From assembly GCA_965178125.1 (NCBI GenBank), contig OZ237769.1, positions 372,001 to 436,000 on the forward strand: a stretch of DNA of 64,000 nucleotides, given 5' to 3'. Source of the stretch: Bilabrum cf. latius (taxonomy: Eukaryota; Bigyra: Bicosoecida; Bigyra; Bicosoecida). The notes beneath the pieces were generated by a model, which worked only from the letters and a program-made list of their open reading frames with translations, had not been told where the DNA came from and searched no databases. Positions 26,201 to 41,100 of this stretch are shown in pieces; position 1 is the first letter of the stretch; every line of letters starts with the position of its first letter. Both the position numbers and the translations under genes were made by a program.

Positions 26201-29200
26201 CAGCGCACGGCTTGGTACCCTGTCCGACGATGGGGGCAACGCGCGCCCCTTCAACGGCGTGCATGCCGTGGCATCAGCACTGCTGGAGAGAAGCAGGAAC
26301 TATGACCACGGTGAGCGAGCCTGGGGTGAGGCTGTGATGCCCCCTGGTGGCCTAGGGGAAGCGCTTCAGGTGCTAGCAGGGCCGGCTGGCGGTGGCGCGT
26401 ATGGGAGCAGGATGGTCCCAGGAATTGATGCCGGGCCGGCGCACTGCATGCTGGGCGGTGCAAGTCCCGCCAGCGGCTCTGATCGCACTCGTCATGCGGC
26501 GATGGCTAGTAGCGACAAGGCCGCAAAGATGCGCGGCGCCGTCGGGCTACTTCAAGCGCAGCCTTGGTTCGCGTCTGGCCACGCCACTGGATCCACCTCG
26601 CCAAGCGTGCAGGCGCCCATCTCAAGGCAGGTGGCGCTGGCCACGGCCTCGATGATTCGGTACACTGTCGCGGCCAGCGCCACGGCAGCCGTGTTGGGGG
26701 CAGGCGCAGCTAGGCAGCGAGCCATGCGGGAAGGAACCGAGGAGCAGTTAGAAAATCCCGGCGATACGACACAAGGGCAGCGGGAGCCCACGGGTGACGT
26801 GGCGAATGCCAGCGGGTTCGTGTCGGACAACCAAGCTATACCAGCGGTGGTGGTGTCCAACCCTGGCGACAGAACGTCGCAAGACAACGGCAGCGCTTGC
26901 TCTGCGCTCCTGACTCCTCCTGCGGTGAGCAGACACGTGCGTGCAACCCAGGCTGCTGCGGCCCGTCTGGCTGCGTCAGTGGAGCGTCTTGGGTCGGCGC
27001 GTCCAGGCGCCGCGCAGAATGGTCCTGGTTCCACAGAGCCTCGGAATGCACCGCACAGCAATGCAATGACCCCTTTTAGCTCTATCTCAGACGCGACGCC
27101 GCGGGCTCCCGGGAGCGAAGCCGCCCAGTCTGTGGCTATGAGCGACACGGGCGCGTCGGCTCGGAGCAGCGCAGTGAGGCACAGCCGGGGGCCGGTGACC
27201 CACCCGTAGCCTTCTTTACCCGTTGATCCGCATGCATAGCACGATTGGGACCACACGGCTCGAATCACGCTACCGATGGACACCGGGATGCTGCACAGGC
27301 TCGCCCCGCTGCCCAACACCGGGACTGTGGCTGCACTGAGGGGCGGTAGGCTCGCTGTGCTTGGCTCTGTCGTGCAACCAATGGCTGGCGTCCTGCCAGA
27401 GTCCCAGTCATTACCAGCTCAGCCCCATTCCCAGGAAGACGCTCCCTCGGACGACGCGGCACGGGCTGCGAACAGCAACAGCAACAGCATAGCTGAAGGT
27501 GCACCAAGCGTTGACACGGCGGCACGAAAGGCAGTGACCGTAGCCCTGTAGATGCAAGCAGCGCAGGAGCTGGCAGAGAGCGGAGCGGACGCAGAGGGTG
27601 GTCAAAGCGGCGGTCCAGGCACCAGGAGCAGCGTACCCGCCTCGGGTGGCGGCACGGGAGGTGGCGATCGCAGCAGCTCTCCCACCGCAGATTCGCCAAC
27701 GAAGCAGCACCCGTCGTCGTGGGATGCAATCAGAATGATTGACGCGTGGATGCACGGCACTGCAGTGCCGTCCAGCGGCGAAGACACCTAGCGAGGCGGA
27801 GCCGCAGACGTTGACCTGTCCCTCGTCCGCGGCAGGCGGCTGGTCGTCGCCACGCACCACTCCCACGTGGCACCCCCGAACTCGAGGATGCCTTCCTGGA
27901 TGGCAGCCAAACAGGCGGCTGCATCGACCAAGGCATCCGACGAGGCATCTGCAAACAAGTCTGCAGGGCCTGGCTCTGTGGCTGGTTCGCGTGCGGAACA
28001 TAATATAGGCGGCGGTGCGCGGCGATCTCTGGCTAGGATCGGATCGAGGCGGTCCAGCATGGGCAGCATGAGCTCTATTGGGTCGGATGGAATGCCAAGG
28101 CTGCGACGAACTCGCAGCCGAAGGTTCACCGCCATCACCGACGATCCAGGAGCCCAGGAAGGCGCGCAGACCTACGGCAACTCAAGCTCTGCCGCTGCAG
28201 CAGCTGCAAGAGCAGCGGATGGTGGCGCCGCAGATGGCGCGCCAACCAGAAGCGCTGCCCAAGGTGGCCACACTGGGAATGCGCATGAAGGATCGGAGAT
28301 GCCCACCACCGTGGAACAGGCAGCTCGCGCCGCTGCAGACAGGCTGGCTGCATCCACGCTGCATCGCGTGCCAAGCCGGGCTTCAGCAGCAAACAGGGCC
28401 GCCGGCGGTCGCAGCGACGCGGAGCGCAGCGTGTCTCGGGACTCCACTGCTGGACGCAATGAAGACCCCGGCAACGCGTTGGGAGCGTCGGCGTCGCCGG
28501 CTCTTAGCGGAGACATGCGACCGGTTGTCATTAGCCCACGGGTGGATTTATCTGCTCGGGATGGGCTGGCGGCAGGCGCTCCCTCAGCGTCGGCGGTGCA
28601 GGCTGCACTCCTGCAGAGCGGTGCCGCACCCACCGACGCAGCAGTTGCAACCGGTGCCATGCTTACTCCGGATCGCACCCCGAATGGGGTCGCGAGAGGC
28701 CGCGGCGTCGGTGGAGTCGCCCAAAGCGGTGGCGTGATCTCCGATGTGGGTACGCCCGCTACGGGCTCGCAGGCCTTCAGTAGGATGAATGCCCATCCAG
28801 GATCACTAATGTCTCCCGGGATTTCCTCCGCTGTCGTCACAACGCACGCGCCCCTGCTAGGATCGATGCTGGGGCACGGATTTTCGCACTTTGCGCAAAT
28901 GGCTGGGATCTTGCTATCGCGGTCAAACCAAAATGGATCTGAAGGCGGGAGCGGCGAGTCTGGTGACCAGCTTGCAGCTGGGCAAGTGCCGTTCGGATCT
29001 CCGCTGTCCATTGGATTGCAAACTCCGGCGCGTGGTGGTGGATCAACTGGTTTGACCACCCCTGCCAGGGGCAGCACGATGGAGGCCTCCGCAGCAGCTG
29101 CCAGCGCAATCGCCATCGCGGCTGAAGGCTCCGCCGCGAACCCGGCGGCGGTGATTTCTCTCGAGATGAAGCGCGCGGTTGTTGTGCTCATGCCGCGACG

Positions 29201-32200
29201 TGCGACGCCGGCGGAGCTGTTCTAGATGCAGCACCTTGATCAACTCCTGCTGAGCTGCAACGTCGCCACGAGCCAGCTGCTAGAGGCCAAGGAGACCTAC
29301 CGGCGGGCGCTGGGTGAAGCCCTGGAGCGGCCAGGCGAGGCAGCTAGTGCGGCAGCATCAGCTGCCACCAGCAGCGACCTGGTGCCTCGGCAGGTGCAGC
29401 AACAGCTGTCGATGGCAGCAGCACTTGTGGTCAACGCCAGGCATGAGCTGCAGAGAGAGGTGGCCGAAGTGGCGTGGTTGAGGGACCTGGTGGATGACTG
29501 CGTCGCTGCCGCCGCATCAGAAGCAGCGACAGTCGTGGTGGCGCCGCCGCTGCAGAGCATGGACGAGTGTGACGAGTTCATGAAGCTTGAGAACGACAAC
29601 ATGTCCGAGGGGTCTGCGGACAAACGGGTGCTGCATGTGCTCACTCGTCGGATCCTTGCAGCGCTGGGGATCGCTTGGTCGGGTGTCCCTACCGTGGTTC
29701 TGGACGGCATAGGGACATGCGCGCTGGAGCGCGTGTGGACAGATCTCGATGCGTGGTTTGAGTCACTAGATGAAGGGCACCCCGTTGATGCCTTGATGCC
29801 GCTGCAAGGCGCATGGGCAAAGGGGGTGGTGCTAAGCAGGGCTCCCGTGCCCTTCAGGCGATGGGTGCGAGTAGCTTTCGACGGCCTATCCAACGAACAC
29901 TGGCGGTGGTGCGGGTGGGAAGGCGGGAGCACCCCAGACGGCAATCCACTCGTCAGGTGGGAACTGGATGAAATACGGCCCCTGGGGTGGGTTACTGGCC
30001 AGCTGCGCATCTACCAGAGCCCCGTGGTGGCACGCCGGCAGGGCAGACGGATCGCGGCTGGCCAGCGACTGCTGCAGCTGACAAACGGGGTTACCGTGTA
30101 CGACGACGAACGTTCCATGCGGATGGCCTGGGCTCCTTATGTGACGAGTGCGGAGCGCGGGAGCGCCGACCGGCAGCGCGCTAACGCGCGCGACCCTGTG
30201 TGGTGCAGGACCTGCGGCCTCGGATACGTCGAAGTTAGAGCAGAGGCAGGCTGCCTCAGCCAGGGGCAGAGAGACCTCTTCGGTGTGGAGCGGATCGCTG
30301 ACCGGCCCAGCACCGCTGATGGTCCCGTGGTCGCAGCAGAGGACGAGCAGCTGCCTTCCCTTCCCGTCGAGTATCCTTGGTCAAACGCAGAGAGCGCGTC
30401 GGACGACAACTAGGGCGCATCTGGGATCCGTCGCAGCACCGTCGGCTCGCAGCTGGAGTCGGCTCGCCTAGCTTCCTCTTCGATGATCTTGCGGGCACCG
30501 ACGGGAGCAATCCGAGCCGTGCCACCGGAGGGGTCGAGCCCTGGGATCGTGCCAGGTGCAGGTGCAGGTGCTGGTGCAGATGCAGGTGCAGGTAGCTCCG
30601 ATATGAATGGATCGAGCAATACAACCAATGCCAATGATTAGGGAATGGCTACTGGGCATGGCATTTATCCTGGTGCTGCCAGTGCATCGACTAGAGACGA
30701 TGATTCCGGGTTCACGACAGCGCTGCGAATCCGTGGCAGTGAGCTCGCAACCGTGCCACGATGTGACGTCATCAGCGTATGCGTGCAACGCGAGTGTGCC
30801 GACTACCACTTGCACGCCTGGCGGGATCAGCTGCGTCCTGGCAGCAGAGTAGACTGCTTTGACAGCCACAGCAAGTGGTACGAAGGCGTCATCATCTCTG
30901 GCGAGCCGGCCGACGGTCACGGGAGGGAGGCAAGTCCGAGAGTCAGGGTAAGGTTCTTAGGGTGGTCTCCAGAGAGCAACCCAGGGAGGTATGACGAATG
31001 GCTGAGCCGGACGAGCCAGCGCCTTTTGCCACCCGGAACGAAAATCCACCCATGGCGGCGCGTGCAAGTGGGTGACGAGATCGAGGTGAGAGACGATCGC
31101 ACGGTGGATAACACGGAGGTCCTTGCGGTGGATCCCGTCCGTAGAAGGGTGCAAGTCAGCGGACAGGAGCACTGGGCGCACCTAGGGAATCCATTCGTGC
31201 TGGCAGCCTATGCCACGCACAAGCGCATGCAGCCGTGGAGCGACATTGACATGGAATTCGACAGCGCGGCGCGGCAGGTCCCACAGACTAGGCTCATCCC
31301 CCCTTCACGAATGCTAGACGGCGTGTACAGGCATGTCAGGCGAATGCACCGCACGGCCGCGGCCCAGGCGGCCGCAGCTGCAGCAGCACCAGGGCAAGCC
31401 GGGCCAGATTTAGCTGCCTCGGCCTATGCAACAGAAGGCAACGGGGGCGACAAAGCGCCAGGCGGGGCCGCTGGGTCCCCCGCTGGGCCAGGAGCGGCAG
31501 GGAACAACCGAACCAGGGCCAGAGCCTCGGTTGAGCAGGCCATCATCGAAGTGGCCGAGGCAGAAACAAGAGCCATGTCTGTGCTGGTGTCAGCGTGCGG
31601 CCTGTCAGTGAGGAAGGCTGCTGGGGGTGAGGAGCCTCTCAGGAGAATCCTTCGAGGCATTTTGCTGGTGTGCGGCCTGAGACCTTCCCAGGCAAGCCCT
31701 GGGGTCGTGAGAGATGCGGTTGCAACATCGCTCCAGTGCAGTGCATCCGATCCGTTCGTGCCCGCCGACCTGTCGTTCGTATCACGGCGACGAGCCGGCT
31801 CGGGTGGGGGCACCGGCCGTAGAGCGCCAGCCTAGTGCACCACCCCTGGCGGGGTGGGCCTTGCCGCGACCTCAGGCAAGCGTCCCTCTTCCGCCGTCGA
31901 TCGCGCAAGGCGCACTGCCTCTTCGCGCAGGCCGCAGAGCGCCACATGGAGGAGGAAGGGGAGGAGCAGGCTCGGCTCTGACGGCGACAAGCAAGCAGCT
32001 GGTGCAAATGCCGGTTCTGCAATGCCTCCGTCATCATCAACGGCAGCTGCAGGTTCTCGTAGTAGCCTTGCCCAAGTCATCATGCCACCTGGACCGCGCC
32101 TCAGCGAGTCCTCCCGTGCTCTGCAGCAATCCCAGGCCAGGCGACAGGAGCGAAATGCCGCAGGAGTCAATGCATCTGGCATGCAAGCCACTGCTGCCCA

Positions 32201-35137
32201 GTCGCCCGCTCGAACACCAGATGGACGAAGTTCCTCAATGCGGACGAGCACGGACCTTGCTGGCGAGCCCGGGGTACCAACCGGCGGTCGCAGGTCAGCA
32301 GATGCGCCGCCAGGCAATTCACGTGGCCAAAGCGGCGACGACTCGGATCTGGATCAGTTCGAGCACGTGGCGCCCCTGCGCAGCTCTGGCGGTGACGCAG
32401 CCGGCACTGGCTCGGCCAAACGGAACCGCCGTCGCCCGACGTCCGCCCCGGCCTATTCGCCCCACAGCGCGGCAGCGAGAGAGAGGAGGAAAAAGCGGGA
32501 GCAGGATGCGATTGCGAGACTGGCGGCCGCAGAGGAGAATGAGGGGGGTTCACGAGAGAATATCGAGGCGGGCGGTGCTTCCACTCGTCACACTAATGAG
32601 AATGAGACCGAGCATGGCGGCGCAGTCGATGCAACAGCAAGCCTCGATCGCGAAGACAGCATGGAGGGACAGCCTGGTGCGCCCGCTGCCAGGATACAGC
32701 GGCAGCACCTACCCTCAGAGACCAAAGAGGATGACGAGGAGCATCAGGTGTCCAAAGAGCCGGAGATCGACGACGAGGCCCATGGCCCGATAGAGGGCTA
32801 GGATGATCAGGCGGTCGAACGCGGCCCAGCGAGAGCCAGGGCGCGTTCGGACGGAACTGATGAGATGCTGCAAGGGGACAGCAGCTTGCTGTTAGACGGG
32901 TAGGGGTACAATCGCCAGGCAAGCAGGCGCCAGTCAGGCCAGTCGGGTCGTGCCCCCAGCCGTGAGCTAGGTCCCGAACAGCTCTCGCAGGTCATCGCAG
33001 GCATCACTGCCAGCCTTTCCGCCTCTGTGCCGCATGCCGCTGGGACAATCTCTGATGCCAGTGAGGGTATCAGTCGAATTGCAGATAGTCTGCTCGCGTG
33101 GACAAGGGTGGAGGCTATGATGGGCCTGTGCGTGGCAGGATCAGCAGCAGATGCCGCCAAGAAGAAACGTGGCCAGCGAGCTGATGATTCGCAGTCGGTC
33201 AGCTGGCTGCGTCGGCTTGCAGACCGTGCAGGCACTAACCTGGCAGGCATGCACCATCGAGAGGGCGCGATGCAAAGCGGTTACGGTGGAGTTGTGCGGT
33301 CTCGGGAAGGTCCGATCGACGTGCCGGATGTGGCCGGATTCGACGCAGACGTTGGGTATTTGCTGGCTGACCCACCCGTGCAGACGCTGCGCCCCATTGC
33401 GCTCCCGCTAGGCAGGCTCATTAGGAGGATCACTTGCAAGAGCCCCCGCCGGGCCGTTGACCTGCCTCGGCCAGCGGCTGAAATCACCTTCAGCACCTGG
33501 ATCCGCATCCCGGCAGCCGAGACGGGCCCGGTCTTCCAGGCGATGGGGAGTGCTGGTGGTGGCAACGAGTCCCGCTCTGTGATGAGTGCGACCAGTGAGG
33601 CCTCAAGGATTGGCAGACTGGCCGCAAGCGGCCTGGCGGGCGCGGCTCAGTCTCCCAGCTGGTCCGGTGTCCTGTTCCGACAGGGCCCCATGCGGAAGCT
33701 GCAGCACCCCCTGCCCGCCGGGACCCTAGTCGAGGGCAGGTACGGGCAGGTGACCTGGTACCCCGGCCGTGTAGACAACTACAACGATGATGGCACGTAC
33801 GACATCCTGTACGAAGATGGGGACAGGTCGCCCAGGCTGAACGAGGAGAGGGTTAGGCTGCGGCAGTCCGCCGCTCAAAGCCTCACACTGAGCCTATCTG
33901 CGAGCGGAACCGTCGTAGCTGCACTGATTCCAGACCTGAAGCGCGCCAATGACAGCAGCCACGGGGCTCGTCCGCCCCCACCGGACCTCTTTGTTTCTTC
34001 GCCCCAGTCTTTGCACCCGGGGCGGTGGACCCACGTTGCTCTGGTGGCGGGGCATGGCCGTCTGGAGCTGTGGGTCGACGGCGTGCGGGAGAGCGCTGCG
34101 ACAGGCCCCGTGTTCTGCAGGAGTCCAAGGGTGGATGTAATCCGACAGAGGGGGGAGCTTGCCGCGTGTGGCGGGGCCGTGAGCCCGGGCACAGACGCAG
34201 AGCGCGTGTACCTTCGAAACACGCAGCTGTACATGCGCCCCTTGAATCGCGATGAGATCCTCCTCGACCTTGCTGGCAGGGCCGCGCAGCCCCCCGGAGA
34301 GGACGAGAACGAGCACGCCGAGGTGAGCCTGCGGCACCCAGGCGATCCGGCTTCGTCCAGCCACCGGGGTAGCAGCGCAGGCGCGGGCGATGACGCAGCC
34401 AGCGATGCAGGTCGCGAGTCTCCGGGCGATGGAGAGCAGGCTGACGAGCGACCACCCCCGGAGGACAATGACGACGTTGAGTGGGCCAGCGACGAGGAGC
34501 AGCTGGAAGGCGATGAGGAGGAAGAGGGCGAATCGCGGAACGGGCGCTTCATCGCGATTGTTTCGAATACAAACGAGGACGAAGGCCTTGAAGTGCTCGC
34601 ACCAGACGAGACGCATCGGGGATGCGGCGACGATCTCGATAACGACCCGCTAGCAAGCACCGATGCATCGACGGGTGTCCCGATGCTGCCCAAGAGCATC
34701 GATCCCGGGTCCGAGGGCGACGAGACGGCACGCAGCCTCGCTGCCACGCCTGTGCCCACGGACTCCGCTGGTCTAACTAGAACGAACCGACCGTTCAGTT
34801 CGTCTCCGCTTCGCTCGCCCCCTCGCGACCCCAACCGTGAAGCTGCCGACGGGAGACAGCTGGATCGGAGCCCTGGCGGGCTCGCCAGCATGCAAGGGGG
34901 CGTGTTTGAGGAAATCTCCGACTCGGAGGGGGCTGCAGGCGCAGGCGCGCTGTTGAGTGGCAGGCAAGATACTATGTCGCTGCAGCCCCAGACGAGACTA
35001 GAAGCCTCAGGCGAAGTAGGGCGAGGACAAGGAGTGGGAGCGCGCACCCGTCGCACGAGGCGCGGGGTGCTTCCCCCCGACATCGAGGTGGACTCGGACG
35101 GCAGCCAAGAGAGCCCCACCAATGACCATGATCAGGT

Positions 35138-35195
<58 letters not shown>

Positions 35196-38100
35196 TCGTT
35201 CCGGGAAATCGAGGACGGCGATGGTGCGACGAGTGGAACCGGTAGGCCGGAAGACCTGCAGGTGTCACCGATGGGGAGAGGTGCCATACCCCACGCCCCT
35301 CCGCGCCGCATCCACTCACTGAGCCACTCCACCTTCGAGGGAGACGAGGACAGCGCCAGTAGTGATAGCCCTGTCAGCTCCTCCTCCTCCGACAGCGAGT
35401 CGGTGAGGATCCGGGAGGAGCGAAGGAGGCAGAGGAGAATGGCACGGGCCGGTGTGACGAGTGAGAGGGAGCCTTCCTTGCAAGGCACCGAGGATGCCGC
35501 TAGCCTGACCCAATCTATAGATGTAGAGCTGCCGCCAGACCACAACACGCCCGGCAGACCCAGCCAGACCGCGGACAACTAGGTATTGACCAGCGACACA
35601 ACGGCTCAAGGCATCATCAGTGCAGGCCGTGACCCGGCCCACCCGCCTGCCTCACCAGCCAGGTCGGAGCCAGGCACGCATATGGCTTCCAGGGTCCGGC
35701 TCGCCGCCAGCGCGCCGCAGGCTGGTCATAGGCATGTGACGAGTGCAACCGACGAGCAGATCGACTCGCTTCAGAGGGAAGCTTCGCTGCGAACCGGCAG
35801 GGGCGTTTCGGCTCTCCTCTCTACCCGCCATGCTGTTGCTACCAGCGGTGGCGTGGTGACGACGAGTGCATCACAGCCGGGAGGAGTGTCAGGAGACGGT
35901 GATGAAAGTGGGGGCGCACTCGACGAGGGGCACTCCGCGATCGGCAGCGGCATGTACTTCAGTCCGCCACACAGCCGGCGGCCGACCCTCGCTGCTGCAC
36001 GAGCGGTCGACAAGAAAAAGAGCGCGAAAGCTGCCGAGCACGCCATGGAAATCGCCCGGCGCCGCGCACTGGCCGGGGCCAGAATCCACTCCGTGCTGAG
36101 CGGCGTGATCGGCAGGTCCTTGGATGACGACTGCATCATGGACCAGATGATGGGGCGGGGCGAGGACCTGTCAGGGTTCGTGGAGGAATATTCGGACTCC
36201 AACGATGGCGGTGTGACGAGTGATCGTGGTATGACGAGTGGATTAGACTCGTCGTCCGGTGACTTGGGCTGGCGGAGGCGGCACAACGACCTGGTCATGG
36301 TAGATGTGGCCCCTGTGTCCTGCACGGAGTCGCGCAGGGCCGAGATCGATCACCGGGGCAAGGCCTACAGCGCCCGTCATCGATTCCTGAGTGCCGTCGC
36401 AGCTAATCAAAGCATCAGCCCGGCCACGAACGGTGCACAGTGGACCTCTCTCGCCCCCGAGCGGCCCATCGTAGCGTCAAGCGGTGGAGCACAAGCGATG
36501 CTGTGGCAGCCACAACGGGCCGACGTTTCGCAGATGGACTCCCCACTACCAGCGGAGCTAGCCGTTCAGTCCGGGCCTTGGGACGTTTCAGTCACCCCGG
36601 TCGCCCCCCAGAGGCAGAGCCGAAGCTGGCCGCAGCTGCTCAGGCGCCGTGCGGTGATATTCGTGGACATGTACGGCGTGAGGATGCCAGCGGTCATCGA
36701 CAGGATGGTGGACCGCAACAGGAGGGCGCGGGTGCAGCTGTGGCCTTCCATGGCCACCGGGCCACTTGGCTCCACCTACGCGATCGTGGACATGCACAGT
36801 GTTTTTGTCCGCGTCGACGCCGCGCTGGCTCGCACCATGCCCGGTGTGATGAGCCAAGCGGCCATGCGACCATCACTCTCCACGAGCACGGGCGCGCCGT
36901 CGCCCGACATGGTGGACATCGCGCTGAGCCTCATCATGTCAGGCAGGGTGCAGGTGCCGCCTAGGATGCTGGCGAGGGCGGTGGGCCTGGCCGGATTGGA
37001 TGCGGGCGCCGGCATCGCCTCTACCGCGGCACCACCCATCCACCACGAAGCCGCGTGTTTGGCCATGGCGGGCACCCGCCGTCTCTCCGCCGATGTTTGG
37101 CGCGGCGACGGAGCGGTTCCGCATCCCGGGCTTCGCACAGCGTTGGCATTCCTCCCGACGAGAGCCGCAGAAACCGTTGCAGCCGCTGCGTCAGAGGCAG
37201 CTGCGGACCGGCAGCCGCAGCCCGGGCCGTACTGGCCCGTTGGTGCCGGCTTTGCTACCACAGCAGTCCATAGCGCTGTGGCCGCCGCAGCCGATGCGGC
37301 GGTACAAACCGTGACGAGCGGCCCCGCGGCCATACAGGCGCCGCTGAAGCAGGTCCAGGCCAGGTCCATCCGCGGGTCTATGTCTGCAAGCCTGAAGGAG
37401 AGCGTAGCAGAATCGATGGCCAAAGAGCTGGATCATGCCGACTGTAGGCTCAGGCAATGGCCAGGTCCGCACCCGAAGCAGATGCAGTGCATTGCTGCTG
37501 GGTTACTAAGTGATGGTAGCACGGACTCGGCCAGCCGGCAGGACCAGGCTGCAAGCTCGCAAGAGACGTGGTTCGGCGACGCCGCGAGGCTGCAGGCCGG
37601 CGCCGAGGTCGCCACCAGAGCACTGTCCGCCACCGCACTCGTCACACAGCTTGCCAGCGTTTCGGTCGGGGCGGCCAGGCTAGCCGTTGGGTACCAGCTC
37701 AAGGGCACCAAGCGTAGTGGCACAAGTCCCGTGGATGCCGAGATGGCGGCGCATGCCATCTTCGGTGCGCTGGTGCGCGGTACCGCGGCACGATCGGTTT
37801 CGCTGCCTCGGCAAAATTCAAAGGGCCGGTCGAATGCAAGCACGATGCAGGGACAAGCACAGCATCGAGGGCAGGCTCCGCCAGCATCGGATGGCAGGAC
37901 CCGTTCCAAGGATCGGCCTGTCCATGGTGCCGCTCGCCACGCCAGGAAGCAGCGCAGCAACGCGCGAAAACCGGCATTGGGCAACATCCCCGGAGCTGCC
38001 ATCGGACCCACGCAGGAGTTCTTGCGCCTGCTTAGGCATGTTGCCGACGGTGAAGTTGCAACCGATGCAGTTGGGTCTGCTGCTTCGACTGGCAGCGGCA

Positions 38101-41100
38101 GCCCTTATGGCAGGCTGCCGTTCCCGTGCCCTGCCTCGCCTGACGCGGCGGAGCCGATCGATGCACCGCAGTGGGATGCTTCTGCGAGAGCAACCGATGC
38201 CGAATCAGAGTTGCAGGTGTCCGTTGACTCTGCCCAGCCTGCCAGCCGTCTGGTACCATCGTCTCGGGCTGTGCCCGGTGCTCTTGCGCAGCGGCTTGCG
38301 TCCATGCGGCACTGGTGCGACGCTGCTCTGGCCTACTGCAAGGGCAGCGAAGCAGCCAGCACGCTTGGCCGCGCACTGATAGATACTGCGGTGTAGGAGC
38401 TTCTGGCAGCCACCAGGCTCGCCGAGCACCGGTCAGGAGACGGTGACCTCGCAAAGGTGCCGAGCTTGCTGCTGGCTGTTGGTGCCATGACTGTGCTAGT
38501 GGAGTGGGTGTCGCAGGCCGAGACAGTGCTGGCTAAAGTCGCCCAATAGCGGTTGCAGCCGGGAGCGGACGGCATGCCGTCGCAGTCTCATGCACTTCTT
38601 CCCATGCAGCGTCGCATGAAGGCCGTGCGAGGGGTCGTAACGCCGGTGCTGTGCAGCGAAGGGTTGCGTGCACTTTTGCTGGCCGCGCTTCATGGGCCGT
38701 ATGCCGTTGGCCCGCTGCGCCGGCTACTGCTGCGCGCGATCTCGGTGCAGCAGTCTCTGGTCGCCAGGACGGCATCGGCCGCCCTCCAAGCAACCGCACT
38801 GTTTGCCGCAGTGGAGCTGCACGCAGACGACATGCGCGCAAGAACCCAAGCTGGTACTGGGGCCGGCGCAGCGCAGAGGCAATGGCAGAAATCAATGGCC
38901 CAGGCAGCAGCCCTGCAGGCCGGCATACTCCCGCCTGGGTACCAGCGCCGGCAAGCCGACCTCGTGTCGCTGATGCTGACCCGTGCCACGAGGACGGCAC
39001 GGCTGATCGAGGACCGCGATCTGGAGCCCGCTCCCGACAGCTCGCTCGTTAAGCTGCAGCAGGACAGGCGCAACATGGCCCGTCGCACCATGGGCGACCG
39101 TCTGCTGCCGCTCGCAGGTACGCGGCGCCGCCTGGCGCACTCGTCATTCATCCGCGAGACGCTGGCCGCGCTGGCCGCCTGTGCTGCCGCAGACTCTGCC
39201 TGTAGATCGGCGCACATGGTGGAGCGGGCCCTGCACAGGGAACAACAGGACAACCTCCTTGGCGGCGGCAGCTGGCCGCTACGGGCCGAAGGTGTCCGCA
39301 GGGCGCTTCGCCTTGCGACCAGGCGCCGGCACGCATCGGTGCTGCCCTCGTGGTCTATGGCTGATCACGGCCTTCACGCACTGCATCGGTTCGGTCACGC
39401 ACTGAGCTGCATCAGGAGGCAGTACCGTGCGTTTACTGCGGCTGTGGAGGCGGGAGGGGCGAATGAGGGAAGCACCGCCGAGCTGCTCGCTGGTCTGATC
39501 GAGGAGCCCAGCCCGCGAGCCGCCAGCCTTGCCGGATCCACCGCTGGATTGGACCATGGCCGGGCGGCGAGCCAGGTGCTGGGCGGCGATGAGGCACCCA
39601 CAGAGATCGGGTCGGTGGGGATGGGCCCGCATAGCAGGCCACAGACGCCATTGGGCCCATCCGTCGCATCCGCGAACGGTGCAGACGGCAGCGGTGTGGA
39701 GGCCAGCGGCACTGAATCGGCCAACGAGGGCGGGCCGTCCTCTTCGCGGCGGCTGCCGCGCGCCTCGCCGACCCCTCGTCAGGCAACAGAGCCGGGGCCT
39801 ATCACGCCTGTTCGGAGGCATGACACGCCGGGCCATGCGCGTGCTGCACGTGCCCAGCGCACCCCTTCCGCAGTCTCGCACGCATCCATTGCCACGGCCC
39901 GCGCCGCAGCGAGAGCACAGGCAACCAGCGGGAGCGGCGCCTCGGCTTGGCCTAGAGAGCTGGACGTGAGCCTGATGGCGTGGATCGGCAGGTCTACGGA
40001 AAAGCTGTCGACCTGGCTGCAGGAGAGGGCAGACAGAGCCGCTCGCAGCGACGGCGGATCCTCAATGCCCAAGACCAAAAAGCCGCCCACGCCCACGATC
40101 GCAAGGCTCCGCGCCTCGATCGGCTCTGGCCTGCGCGGCCCTGCGTCCAGCTTCCTGCAATCCATCAGCGACGACTCGATCGTGGCTAGGATTGTGTACC
40201 TGCGGTCAATCGCCGGGATCGCGGCGCAGCACGCGTACCCGCTCCTGTCCCATAGTCCCGTGGGACCTGGTGCAGCTAGCGGTCGGCAAGGCATGTCGCT
40301 GCTCGCGGAACAAGCCAGTCCGCTCGCGCCGCCGGCTGAACTGCTTCGGTTCGTTGCTACCGGGCAGCTTCCGGGAAGTGCCATGCCGCAGCAAGCAGGC
40401 GCGAATGATGCAGGTACAGACCAGCACGATGGCGAGCAGAACAACGTAGCAGTGGCGGGATTCGATCCCCGGACCCCGCCGCCAAAAGCGAGGCGCCACG
40501 GCTCCGGTTTTGCCCCGGACCACACACCGCTTTCTCGCGGCCCGTCACCCACCCGGTCTGCAGGTCACGCATTCGATGCCCCTGCCGGCACTGAGGTGGG
40601 AGAGCAGCACGAGCGCGCGCTTGTCGCTGTACAGGTCGCTGGAGGACGTTCCCTTCCCGTAGGGCTCGGGACTGTGTCTGCAGGTGGCTGCACTGCACTG
40701 CTGCTGGGTTCGACTCCCGTCGGTGATGCGAGCTTCGCGGTACATTCCGAGCGCTGGCTGCTGAGCAGCTCGGGGCTGGCAAGGCAGCTGCTTGCCAGCG
40801 CCCTTGAGTCAACGGTGCACCGCGCTGGTCGGGAGGAGGTGCGAGGCCGGGCCCCCGAGTTTCCCACCGTAGTGGGGAGGGAGGAGGGGCTGAGCGGAGA
40901 GGGTCAGCTCAGGGAGGTGCGGCTGGATCGGTTCGCGATGACGAGAGCTGCCAAGCGGCTCGACCGGGCGTCACGGTCAGCGAGGGCTGCACTGACTGAA
41001 CGCGTGCAAGGAGACGGTGCCAGTGGACAGGGAGGAGCTGGTGCTGATGCTGGCGCTTCGAGAGGCGGTGAAACAGGGACACAACCAGGCAACAAGCCAG

